DNA from: Peptococcaceae bacterium 1198_IL3148
GTDB taxonomy: Bacteria; Bacillota; Desulfotomaculia; Desulfotomaculales; Desulfohalotomaculaceae
Length of the DNA: 64,000 nt
Reading direction: 5' to 3'
Assembly: GCA_036763105.1 (NCBI GenBank)
Contig: JBAIYS010000003.1
Span: 62,001-126,000, forward strand
Position numbers and translations under genes: made by a program. Positions within the stretch are counted from its first letter, which is position 1. Each line of letters begins with the position of its first letter. Below the pieces are notes generated by a model, which saw nothing but the letters and a program-made list of their open reading frames with translations, did no database searches and had not been told where the DNA came from. Of this stretch, positions 1 through 7,385 are shown piece by piece.

Positions 1-537
1 ATATGGGCTTCTGCTATTTTGTAAACCAAAGGATATTCTATTATGTTAACCACGCTATTCAATGTTATTAATATGCTGGCATATTTACAGTTTTAGTTGC
101 TATAAACGATGAAATGGCACCTAACACCTCAATTCATTAACTGGCTTACAGTCTTTTATCGAAAAGACAGCTGCATGCCCCAAAAATGACCTAGTAAAAT
201 GCCTTTTAGGGCTGTTGTAAATAACTCCTAATCCGATTAGTCCTTGTTAAATCAAACTAGCCTTAAAACGCCGTAATATTTTGCCTGCTTAGTGCCCCTT
301 TGTTAAAGGCCTCTGGAAAGGCTGCTGATCACTTAATAGAAGGAGGGAAAACTAATTTATGTAATCACTTAGGTTCTGAGCAATAATATTTGTGCTGTCT
401 TTAATTCAAATCCTATAGCCAATTGTCATTCGGTTGATTGCAAAACAATATATGTTTGCTTTCTGGCAATGTTTTACAGGACCCTCTTTCAAACCCTTAG
501 TTAACATAATACTTATTAGCGGAACCAATATTGTATT
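1..537. other. Intergenic stretch with no recognised gene
   Basis: I see no open frame of useful length on either strand. There is a ribosome-binding-like AGGAGG near 341-346 followed at 360 by ATG TAA, so it leads nowhere. A small inverted repeat GTCTTTT/AAAAGAC lies at 151-168. The permease and ATPase genes that would be expected beside the solute-binding protein at 632-1624 are not here. The stretch could be decayed coding sequence, but I cannot show that. Confidence 0.5.
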
Positions 538-593
538 AAAATTGGCTCAATTTCAATTAACACTTTATTGATAATCCATTGAGCCAATTTTTT
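538..593. terminator. Hairpin terminator behind the solute-binding protein gene
   Basis: Perfect 14-base arms AAAATTGGCTCAAT (538-551) and ATTGAGCCAATTTT (578-591) with a 26-base loop. T runs follow on both strands (six on plus, four on minus). It lies 39 bases past the stop of the minus-strand gene at 632. Confidence 0.6.
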
Positions 594-631
594 ATTCCAA
601 TTTTATATATGGACAATGTCAACCCAGATAA

Positions 632-1624
632 TTATTCTTTAATTAATTTTTTGGCCTTATTTTTAAGATCTTCCGGTATGTTGACGCCCATGCGTTCAGC
701 AGCCTTTAAATTAATAGTTAAATCGGACCCCTGTTGACTCTGAATAGCCATATCATGGGGTTTTTCTCCGTTAATAACCCGCACTGCCATCTCACCGGTG
801 GTGCGGCCCAATTGGTAATAATCTATACCTACCGTGGCCAACGCCCCTTTCTCAACAGATTCTGATTCGCCGGCGATAATAGGTATGTCATTATCTTCGG
901 CCACTTTAATTACCGCAGACACTGACGAAATAACCATATTGTCAGTTGGTAAGTAAATGGCATCCACTCTACCCACCAATGACTGGGCGGCTTGCATTAC
1001 CTCGCTTGACGCCGTTACAGTTACTTTAACCAACTCCAATCCCAGTTCCGGTGCTGACTGATCGGCAATATCAACTTGAATTTGCGAGTTGATTTCACTG
1101 GAGTTATAGATAATGCCGACTTTTTTCGCCCCAGGGACGAGATCTTTAATCAGTTTCAATTGATCTTTTACCGGGTTCATATCAGTGGTACCCGTTATGT
1201 TGGTTTCTGGTTTATCTTTGCTCTTAACCAGCTTTGCACTGACAGGATCAGTGACGGCGGTAATCAGTATCGGCAATTCGCTAGTTTCATTGGCCATGGC
1301 CACCGCTGACGGGGTTGCAACGGCCAATATTAAATCATTTTGATCTTCCACTAACTTTCTGGCGATGGTTTGTAAATTTCCCTGGTCTCCTTGGGCGTTA
1401 TGGTAATCAACCACTAGATTTTCATCTGCTACATAACCATGATCATTTAATGCATCCATAAAACCTTCCCTGGCTGCATCCAGCGATGGATGCTCAACAA
1501 TTTGAATCACCCCTAGGTTGACACTATCTTGAGCTGGCGTCTTAGTGTTGTCAGTTTCAGAACTACAGCCGACTACAGTTAGTAACAATACCGATGCAAC
1601 AATTGTCAATAATAGCTTTCTCAT
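632..1624 (-). CDS. ABC transporter substrate-binding lipoprotein (TrpX-like family)
   Basis: A 330-residue extracytoplasmic solute-binding protein of the PF04392 type (ABC_sub_bind; TrpX is a member). The start is ATG at 1624, preceded by GGAGGT; an upstream in-frame start at 1696 lies in the leader and is not used. The N-terminus is a lipoprotein signal (MRKLLLTIV, then LLTVVGC as lipobox) followed by a Ser/Thr-rich linker. The rest has the two-lobed periplasmic-binding fold pattern, with segments such as ILAVATPSAVA and KKVGIIYNSSE. No permease or ATPase gene adjoins it, so it is an orphan here and must work with a transporter encoded elsewhere. Its T-box leader (1700-2155) implies that the ligand is an amino acid; the leader's best specifier reading is Phe, while the family prototype handles Trp. 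The exact ligand is not proven. Confidence 0.8.
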   Translation of the reverse strand: MRKLLLTIVASVLLLTVVGCSSETDNTKTPAQDSVNLGVIQIVEHPSLDAAREGFMDALNDHGYVADENLVVDYHNAQGDQGNLQTIARKLVEDQNDLILAVATPSAVAMANETSELPILITAVTDPVSAKLVKSKDKPETNITGTTDMNPVKDQLKLIKDLVPGAKKVGIIYNSSEINSQIQVDIADQSAPELGLELVKVTVTASSEVMQAAQSLVGRVDAIYLPTDNMVISSVSAVIKVAEDNDIPIIAGESESVEKGALATVGIDYYQLGRTTGEMAVRVINGEKPHDMAIQSQQGSDLTINLKAAERMGVNIPEDLKNKAKKLIKE

Positions 1625-1699
1625 CACATTACCTCCAAATAAATAATTGTTAAATGGTGTTTGAAAAGAAGATCTACCATCCTTTCCTCCTTTCAAGGA

Positions 1700-2155
1700 A
1701 AATAAAAAAACTCTCCATCCCTAATGGGACGGAGAGTTATATCCGCGGTACCACCCAAATTGGCAAAAAGCCCACTCCAGTAAGATACGGGAATTTACAT
1801 CTTGCCAGCTAAGGGTTCAGTCTGGCTTTTTTACACTAACAACGTTAGTGGTCAGATTGCTAGGGTAATAAAAAAACACTTCATCCCTAAGGGACGAAAT
1901 GTTATTTCGCGGTACCACCCTAATTGCCAGTAGCCTCTTTGCTGGTGCCGAATGTAAAATCCGATACCTCTTCCCTTTTAACGGCGGGAACCCCCGACTA
2001 CACCTACTGCAATGGTTCAGTGTAGCAACTCCGGAGGGAACTTCAACCAGCCATACCTTAAAGAAGTTTTCAGTCATGACTTCTTCTCCCTGAAAGGCCG
2101 AGCATGATTTACTTTTCTCCATCATTGTTATTTAGAAATATACTACTTTTACTTG
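1700..2155 (-). promoter_or_regulatory. T-box riboswitch with duplicated antiterminator/terminator
   Basis: Minus-strand leader of the solute-binding protein gene. From 5' to 3': a Stem I region (about 2120-2030), a Stem III-like hairpin (CTACAC/GTGTAG around 2023-1997), the T-box core GGGTGGTACCGCG at 1920-1908, and terminator 1 at 1902-1876 with a run of Ts. A second T-box core follows at 1756-1743, with terminator 2 at 1738-1709. The second unit is preceded only by a short hairpin (GCCAG/CTGGC) resembling Stem III and has no room for a Stem I. Aligning the specifier loop to the known GAA-N-codon pattern puts TTC (Phe) at 2040-2038. A T-box makes readthrough depend on uncharged tRNA. The T-box identity is certain; the specifier reading is tentative. 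Confidence 0.92.
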
Positions 2156-2161
2156 TTACGT

Positions 2162-2190
2162 AATTTACCACAATAATTACTTGTCGTCAA
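2162..2190 (-). promoter_or_regulatory. Probable sigma-A promoter of the T-box transcript
   Basis: On the minus strand TTGACG (2190-2185), a 17-base spacer and TAAATT (2167-2162) place the start near 2155, just ahead of the T-box Stem I region. Confidence 0.5.
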
Positions 2191-2283
2191 TAGCCTACTG
2201 AAAAATAATTGTTTTATAATCATTATTTGTTTACATAATATTAATTTATGTTAATCATCATCTCTCTTTGTGCCTTAATATAA

Positions 2284-2312
2284 ATTACAACCGGACATAT
2301 GCCGGTTGTAAT
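2284..2312. terminator. Hairpin downstream of the LysM-SleB gene
   Basis: Perfect 11-base arms ATTACAACCGG (2284-2294) and CCGGTTGTAAT (2302-2312) stand 20 bases past the stop of the minus-strand gene at 2333. The T run is weak, so termination is probable rather than certain. Confidence 0.5.
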
Positions 2313-2332
2313 TAAAACAATTATTTAACTAA

Positions 2333-3127
2333 TTAATATGTGAAAGTAAATGCGCCAATTTTGGCAGCAAAGGGTCTCGATTGTAGCCATGTATTAGTTA
2401 CGTCTGACTCAAAGAAGTAAATGGCTCCTTTGGTTGGATCCCAGCCGTTGACTGCGTCTTGGGCAGCTCGGCGGGCAGAGTCTGTAGCCGGTTTATTTAT
2501 ATATCCATTCATTACAGGGGTAAATTGATAGTAACCATAACTTTTTTCGTAAATCACCCCTGATATGGTGTTGGCAAAATCTTTATGTTTTACTCGATTC
2601 AGTACCACAGAACCAACAGCCACTTGGGTGGTGTAACTTTCACCTTGGGCTTCGGCGGTAATTAATCTGGCCAACAGGTCTAATTCACCATTGGAAACAC
2701 TATTAGTTGAACGACTAACTGAACCGCGATCGCTCGCGTTGGCTGTTGGGATGCGCAATTGTTGCCCCGGGTAAATTGATGAACTGCCTAGATTATTTAG
2801 ACGTTGTATTTCTTGATAACTAACACCATATTTTTGACCAATTAAGTATAAGGTGTCACCCTTTACAACGGTGTGAATACCTTGTCCACCATTACTGCTG
2901 CCTGTGGGAATATATATTTTTTGCCCCACATAAATTGTGGTACCGGATATGCCATTGGCTTGCTGAAGCTGAGCTGCGGATACTCCGTATTTTTGACCAA
3001 TTAAGTACAGAGAATCACCTGGCTGCACTGTGTAAGTGATTGCGGCTTGTGCACTACTTATCGGTGCTGTCGCTATAAAAACCGTTACCAATAAACCCAT
3101 TAAAAATAACCCAATTTTTTTAAACAC
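2333..3127 (-). CDS. LysM-containing cell wall hydrolase (SleB type)
   Basis: Exported peptidoglycan hydrolase of 264 residues. It starts with GTG at 3127 behind AAAGGAGGAG. An N-terminal signal peptide (MFKKIGLFLMGLLVTVFIAT, cut near AQA) is followed by two LysM repeats (about 30-74 and 84-127; YTVQPGDSLYLIGQKYGVS and HTVVKGDTLYLIGQKYGVS). A Ser-rich linker leads to a C-terminal SleB/CwlJ-type Hydrolase_2 domain (about 147-264) with LLARLITAEAQGE carrying the catalytic Glu, then VAVGSVVLNR and SYGYYQF. Members of this family act on spore cortex or on cell wall during growth or germination. No ypeB lies beside it, so a germination role is not assured. It appears monocistronic. Confidence 0.88.
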   Translation of the reverse strand: MFKKIGLFLMGLLVTVFIATAPISSAQAAITYTVQPGDSLYLIGQKYGVSAAQLQQANGISGTTIYVGQKIYIPTGSSNGGQGIHTVVKGDTLYLIGQKYGVSYQEIQRLNNLGSSSIYPGQQLRIPTANASDRGSVSRSTNSVSNGELDLLARLITAEAQGESYTTQVAVGSVVLNRVKHKDFANTISGVIYEKSYGYYQFTPVMNGYINKPATDSARRAAQDAVNGWDPTKGAIYFFESDVTNTWLQSRPFAAKIGAFTFTY

Positions 3128-3246
3128 TCTACTCCTCCTTTATAATATATAGGCTACGAGTTATAAATTTCGACATTATATTACAAATTACCTTTATGAA
3201 AAAATTGGGTGCTGGTTACGGCTATATAAAACAAAAAACCTGACAT

Positions 3247-3477
3247 TTAATCAGGTTTGGGTAAAATAATTTTTTCAATTATAATCCCGTTATAATCACC
3301 TTCGTTTAGACATTTACCACAATTATCACACACCTTGCCTTTGTCTAAATCACAAAGATTGCACTCCCCACAGTAATCGCAGATTTCATGTTCGTCTAAC
3401 ACACAGGCAAAATTTTGATTAACCGGTTCCCTCTTTAGTTTTTTAATATGATACTTGGACAAAAGTAAACACCCCAA
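3247..3477 (-). CDS. Small Cys-rich metal-binding-like protein in zinc operon
   Basis: A 76-residue protein with a dense cysteine cluster: CDYCGECNLCDLDKGKVCDN then CGKC, giving CxxCxxCxxC and CxxCxxC patterns suited to zinc or an Fe-S cluster. It begins at TTG (3477), nine bases after the permease gene stops, and the only nearby Shine-Dalgarno is a modest AGGT. It is the last gene of the fur-znuACB transcript, which suggests a role in zinc binding, storage or sensing. I do not recognise the family. Confidence 0.65.
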   Translation of the reverse strand: MGCLLLSKYHIKKLKREPVNQNFACVLDEHEICDYCGECNLCDLDKGKVCDNCGKCLNEGDYNGIIIEKIILPKPD

Positions 3478-3486
3478 TACCTACAT

Positions 3487-4332
3487 TTATTCTGCTGTCG
3501 CTTCATTAATTTGCCTTTGGTGATGGTTGTGATTAGCTTTAAAGTTTTTTGCGGCTAATATCACCAGTAATAACGCCACTGTAATTAATATTATTGTCCC
3601 CCCTGGCGGCAAGTCCAGATAAAAAGAGGCATATAGTCCAGAAACAACAGAGATCATACCAAAGGAAATGGCATATAACATCGCCCTGCGAAAACTTTGG
3701 GCCACCTGAAGTGCTGCTGCCACCGGTAAAATCATTAAAGACGATACCATTAAAATACCAACAATTCTCATAGCCACTGCAACGGTCAATGCCGTAATGA
3801 TGGTAAAGATAGTGTTTATTGCTTTTACTGGCAATCCGGAAATTTGAGCAGTTTCTTCATCGAAGGTTATCAAGTAGAGTTCTTTAAATAAAACCGTTAT
3901 TAAAATTAATACTATAGCTCCGGATATTAAAATCACCATGACATCGGTATTATCACTAACCACAATACTGCCAAACAAAAAGGACAGAATGTTGGCATTT
4001 AAACCATTGCCAATACCTAACAGTACAGCGGCTAAGGCCACCCCCGCCGAAAGCATAATGGCAATGGATAATTCTGAATAGTACCGATATCGTTGACGAA
4101 GGTTTTCTATCAATAACCCGCCGCCCACAGCAAATATAGAGGCGCCTAAAACCGGATTAATTCCAGCAAGTAAACCTGCAGCAACCCCGGCCAAAGATAT
4201 ATGCGATAAGGCATCGGCTATTAAAGACATCCGCCTGAGGGTAATAAATAGGCCCACCAATGGACAGATAACTGAAATTACCAAACCGATGATAAATGCC
4301 TTTTGCATAAATTGATACTGGAATATTTCCAT
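3487..4332 (-). CDS. znuB: Metal ABC transporter permease (ZnuB-like)
   Basis: Integral membrane permease of the ABC-3 family, 281 residues, with about eight hydrophobic segments. The first is MQKAFIIGLVISVICPLVGL, and the typical DALSHISLAGVAAG motif follows. It starts at ATG 4332 behind AAGGGG; an in-frame TTG one codon upstream is less likely. It pairs with the ATPase at 4352-5095 and the binding protein at 5085-6029. The His/Asn-rich C-terminus (KANHNHHQRQ) faces the cytoplasm and may bind metal. ABC-3 permeases carry Zn, Mn or Fe; zinc is inferred from the operon. Confidence 0.88.
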   Translation of the reverse strand: MEIFQYQFMQKAFIIGLVISVICPLVGLFITLRRMSLIADALSHISLAGVAAGLLAGINPVLGASIFAVGGGLLIENLRQRYRYYSELSIAIMLSAGVALAAVLLGIGNGLNANILSFLFGSIVVSDNTDVMVILISGAIVLILITVLFKELYLITFDEETAQISGLPVKAINTIFTIITALTVAVAMRIVGILMVSSLMILPVAAALQVAQSFRRAMLYAISFGMISVVSGLYASFYLDLPPGGTIILITVALLLVILAAKNFKANHNHHQRQINEATAE

Positions 4333-4351
4333 CAAATTATACCCCTTAATA

Positions 4352-5095
4352 TTATTGTTGATAAGCCCATAGGCTTTTGCTACAGCTATAGTTTTCTAAT
4401 GAATTATTGCTTCCGCTGTGGCATCCGCAGTGACAAATCTTTTTGTCTAAACATACTTGACGATTGACAATTTTAGAAATTACTTCTGGCTCATGGGAAA
4501 CTATTAACAGCGTTAACCCCTGATTGACATTTAATCTTTTTAATAATTGGACGATAATTTCCTGTGCTTGCACGTCGACTCCCACTGTTGGCTCATCCAG
4601 TACGAGCAAATCGGGAGTGGCCACCAGCGCTCTGGCGATAAATACTCGCTGTTGTTGACCGCCCGAAAGGGTGGAAAGCAGTCTGTTTTTCAACGGATAT
4701 AAGCCCACTAATTTTAGGGCATCTTCGGTTTGGGCATAATCACTTTTGGTTAGGCGCCGAAATAAGCCGCGTGTGGCAATTCTGCCAGCCGCCACAGCCT
4801 CATAGACAGTGGTGGGAAAACCTTGGTTAAATGCCGTCGCTCTTTGGGGGACATAACCAATACGCTGCAACACCTTACCGTTAAAGTTGTTATCTCCAAA
4901 TAATTTTATCGTTCCACTTACCGGCTTTAATAGCCCCAATATTAATTTAAGCAGTGTGCTTTTTCCTGCCCCATTGGGTCCGGTAATGGCCACTGCATCG
5001 CCGGGATTTACAATTAAGTTTATGTTTTCTAAAATATTGTGACAGGCATAACCAAAGGTCATGTTTTGTATTTCAATGACAGCATTATTTTTCAT
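4352..5095 (-). CDS. znuC: Metal ABC transporter ATP-binding protein (ZnuC-like)
   Basis: ABC ATPase of 247 residues. Walker A is TGPNGAGKSTLLK, the Q-loop region GYVPQRA, the signature LSGGQQQRV, Walker B LLVLDEPTVGVD and the switch His is in LIVSHEP. The start is ATG 5095 behind GGGGGAT, overlapping the end of the znuA-like gene by 11 bases. The C-terminus is unusual: after the ATPase core comes CLDKKICHCGCHSGS with a further Cys downstream, a Cys/His tail that could bind zinc and sense supply. It drives the permease encoded next in the operon. Confidence 0.9.
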   Translation of the reverse strand: MKNNAVIEIQNMTFGYACHNILENINLIVNPGDAVAITGPNGAGKSTLLKLILGLLKPVSGTIKLFGDNNFNGKVLQRIGYVPQRATAFNQGFPTTVYEAVAAGRIATRGLFRRLTKSDYAQTEDALKLVGLYPLKNRLLSTLSGGQQQRVFIARALVATPDLLVLDEPTVGVDVQAQEIIVQLLKRLNVNQGLTLLIVSHEPEVISKIVNRQVCLDKKICHCGCHSGSNNSLENYSCSKSLWAYQQ

Positions 5096-6029
5096 TGGTA
5101 TCCCCCAATGCCATGGCCAAATTATCAAGATTTTCTTGCATGATAGAAAGATAATCTTTACCCGCCTTTATTTCATCAGCGGTAATGCCGGCGACTGGGT
5201 TTAAAATTAATGTTCCGCCGCCAATTTCATTAGCCAACGTTTGTGATACCTTGGGATTAACCATGTATTCAAAAAATACATATTTAATATTGTGCTCTTG
5301 GGCAATCTTTACTATTTCCGCCAAACGCGCTGGACTGGGCTCAGCCTCTGGGGACAGGCCTCTGATGGAGATTTGCTCTAATCCATACTGTTTGGCCAAA
5401 TAACCGAAAGCATCATGGGAAGTTATAAATATTTTAATGGGCACGTCGGCTAATACCGCTTGATATTTTCGATGCAGCGCATCTAACTTTGCTAGATATT
5501 GCTGACAATTACTTTGATAATCAGCAGCATGCTGGGGATCAATCTCCGTTAGTGAGTTAGCAATATTGGCAACTTGTTTTTTGGCATTTATTGGGTCTAA
5601 CCATATATGGGGGTCTGCCCCATGCTGATGTTCACCATGAATTTCGTCACCCTTTTCTAGCGCTATGCCGATACTGGAATCAACAACCGCTGGCTTATTT
5701 TCGCCTAAAGAGGAGATGATTTGATCCACCCAAGGCTCCAGACCAGCGCCACTATAAATTAGCACATCGGCATCATGCAGTTTCGCGATGTCCTGGGGTG
5801 AAGGCTCCCAACTGTGGGGTTCTGCACCTGCAGGTATTAAATTTACAACCTCTACATGGTTACCACCTATGTTTTTGGTAAAGTCGTACAACGGATAAAT
5901 TGTAGTATAAATGGTTATTTTGTCGTTATCGACATCGGCACTGGGTGAAACCGTTGTTTCGTTACATGCTGTTAACGTCAGACAAATTAATACACCTACT
6001 AACCTCAGCAGCAATTTTTTATATCCCAT
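5085..6029 (-). CDS. znuA: Zinc ABC transporter substrate-binding lipoprotein (ZnuA-like)
   Basis: Cluster A-I (ZnuA/TroA) metal-binding lipoprotein, 314 residues, starting at ATG 6029 behind GGGGGG. The signal peptide ends in the lipobox LTLTAC. Metal-ligand candidates are visible: His in GAEPHSWEPSP, a short His-rich loop (GEHQHGADPHIWLDP), His in FITSHDAFGYLAKQYGL, and a Glu or Asp near the C-terminus. The His-rich loop favours zinc over manganese. It lies 20 bases after the Fur-family gene, so it is very likely co-transcribed and repressed by that protein when metal is plentiful. Confidence 0.88.
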   Translation of the reverse strand: MGYKKLLLRLVGVLICLTLTACNETTVSPSADVDNDKITIYTTIYPLYDFTKNIGGNHVEVVNLIPAGAEPHSWEPSPQDIAKLHDADVLIYSGAGLEPWVDQIISSLGENKPAVVDSSIGIALEKGDEIHGEHQHGADPHIWLDPINAKKQVANIANSLTEIDPQHAADYQSNCQQYLAKLDALHRKYQAVLADVPIKIFITSHDAFGYLAKQYGLEQISIRGLSPEAEPSPARLAEIVKIAQEHNIKYVFFEYMVNPKVSQTLANEIGGGTLILNPVAGITADEIKAGKDYLSIMQENLDNLAMALGDTNEK

Positions 6030-6049
6030 CAATATACCCCCCAGCAGTT

Positions 6050-6466
6050 TTATAGGCACTTGCTACAGTAACCAAATATTTCAAAATTATGAGTGGTAAC
6101 TTTAAATCTTTTGCTAGCGATTTTATCGTTAATTAACTCCATCGGACAAAAATCCAACGCTTCGGAGCAACCACACTTAATGCATATTAAATGATGATGA
6201 TGATGGCTCACATGGGACAATTTAAACCTATTCTTACCATCACCAAAATCAGTCTCACATATGATATTCAATTGCTGCAGTAATTTAAGATTGCGATAGA
6301 TGGTATCTAAACTGACATTTGGTTGATTTATTATTACTTGTTGGTGTATTTCTTCCGCAGTTTGCATTTTATCTTCAGAGAGTGCCTTTAGTACCTCTTG
6401 GCGTTGTGGTGTCAATTTGTATCCGCCCTCTTTAATTTTATCTAAATAACAATTATAGCTGGGCAA
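6050..6466 (-). CDS. Fur-family metal regulator (Zur-like)
   Basis: A 138-residue Fur/Zur/PerR-type repressor. The winged helix includes YKLTPQRQEVLKAL and SLDTIYRNLKLLQQL; the dimerisation half has SHHHHHLICIKCG and ends in YCSKC, so both CxxC pairs of the structural zinc site are present. It starts at TTG 6466, eight bases after AGGAGGGG; no better start exists. As the first gene of the metal-uptake operon it most likely senses zinc and represses its own transcript. PerR or Fur proper cannot be excluded from sequence alone. Confidence 0.85.
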   Translation of the reverse strand: MPSYNCYLDKIKEGGYKLTPQRQEVLKALSEDKMQTAEEIHQQVIINQPNVSLDTIYRNLKLLQQLNIICETDFGDGKNRFKLSHVSHHHHHLICIKCGCSEALDFCPMELINDKIASKRFKVTTHNFEIFGYCSKCL

Positions 6467-6515
6467 ATTAGATCCCCTCCTAATTAATAATTATTACTAT
6501 TTAGGAACATTATTA

Positions 6516-6544
6516 CTTATATCACAATTGTTAAATTGTGTCAA
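6516..6544 (-). promoter_or_regulatory. Promoter with internal dyad, fur-znu operon
   Basis: Minus-strand TTGACA (6544-6539), 17-base spacer and TATAAG (6521-6516). A perfect dyad CACAATT-GTTA-AATTGTG (6523-6540) fills the spacer and overlaps the -35 box, a classic repressor position. It is a good candidate operator for the Fur-family protein encoded immediately downstream. Confidence 0.7.
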
Positions 6545-6582
6545 GAATACTACTAGATTATAGTGGGAATTAAATGCTCACT

Positions 6583-7278
6583 CTAAAGGGATGGGTTAGT
6601 AACACACTTGATAAAAAATAATAAAAATCCAGCAGTGGTTTTTTGGGCTTGGGATAATGTGATTGTAGTTATCTGATGATAGGCATTTTCTGAAACACTG
6701 CCAGTGACTTGGGGATATAAACCCCAGGCTAATTTTGCATTGTTATCAATCCAATTATTTACCGAATCATTACTTATATCATAACACCCGCACTTATTAA
6801 CTGTATATTTTAAATAATGATTCTGAACCCATTTTTCATAGCGACTGTGCCCTTTAAAGGGGATACCACGGGCATGGTGTGGCACACACATATCTTGCAC
6901 TAAATGTACTGCCGCACCTAAATAAAACATGCTTTTATTAATTACACCTTGCTGCCAATAATGCACTGCCCTTTTAAAATGATAATTACACTCGTTTTTA
7001 GCATCGGGCCAGGGCCAAATGCCTTTGTTTTTATAGGGGTCAAAGTAGTGAGAAAAGTTTTTCCACCCTTTATCGGCCCATACTACTCCTTCATTGATAA
7101 ATCCAAGTTGATTATGAAAATAACGTGACAACTTTTTGTGGCCATCATTATATAAAATTATAATAGCCTGTTTATTAATAAAAGTATGGGTGTCTCCAGG
7201 TATATGATCAATTATCCTTTGGATGGGAGCAGCTACGCTTAATAAAGCTTTGCAGGCATTCCAGGTTATTTTATTCAA
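6583..7278 (-). CDS. Zinc-dependent phospholipase C-like protein, no signal peptide
   Basis: A 231-residue protein with features of the Zn-dependent phospholipase C/S1-P1 nuclease fold: THTFINKQA near the start, and a central helix FYLGAAVHLVQDMCVPHHAR whose His/Asp residues match the metal ligands of the family. The best start is TTG 7278, six bases after AGGAG; upstream ATGs at 7347 and 7320 lack a ribosome site, and 7347 lies inside the mdh terminator. Unlike secreted Bacillus and Clostridium enzymes, no signal peptide is seen with this start, so it may be intracellular or exported another way. Phospholipid head-group hydrolysis is the family activity; the substrate here is unknown. Confidence 0.65.
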   Translation of the reverse strand: MNKITWNACKALLSVAAPIQRIIDHIPGDTHTFINKQAIIILYNDGHKKLSRYFHNQLGFINEGVVWADKGWKNFSHYFDPYKNKGIWPWPDAKNECNYHFKRAVHYWQQGVINKSMFYLGAAVHLVQDMCVPHHARGIPFKGHSRYEKWVQNHYLKYTVNKCGCYDISNDSVNNWIDNNAKLAWGLYPQVTGSVSENAYHQITTITLSQAQKTTAGFLLFFIKCVTNPSL

Positions 7279-7340
7279 TTTATACTCCTTTATGGCTTTG
7301 TTATCATATATTTTGTCCATAAATATGGAAATAAATGCAA

Positions 7341-7369
7341 AAAGCATGCAATCAATAATTGCATGCTTT
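7341..7369. terminator. Terminator of malate dehydrogenase gene
   Basis: Perfect 12-base arms AAAGCATGCAAT (7341-7352) and ATTGCATGCTTT (7358-7369) with a five-base loop, 17 bases past the mdh stop on the minus strand. Confidence 0.6.
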
Positions 7370-7385
7370 AAACGGCTAATATAAA

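Noticed and set aside
1817-2125. Open frame of 102 codons on the minus strand
   Set aside because: It runs through the T-box RNA, including Stem I and the T-box core, so the base pattern reflects RNA structure rather than protein.
7279-7347. Upstream ATG starts for the phospholipase-like gene
   Set aside because: Neither has a ribosome site, and ATG 7347 lies inside the mdh terminator hairpin.
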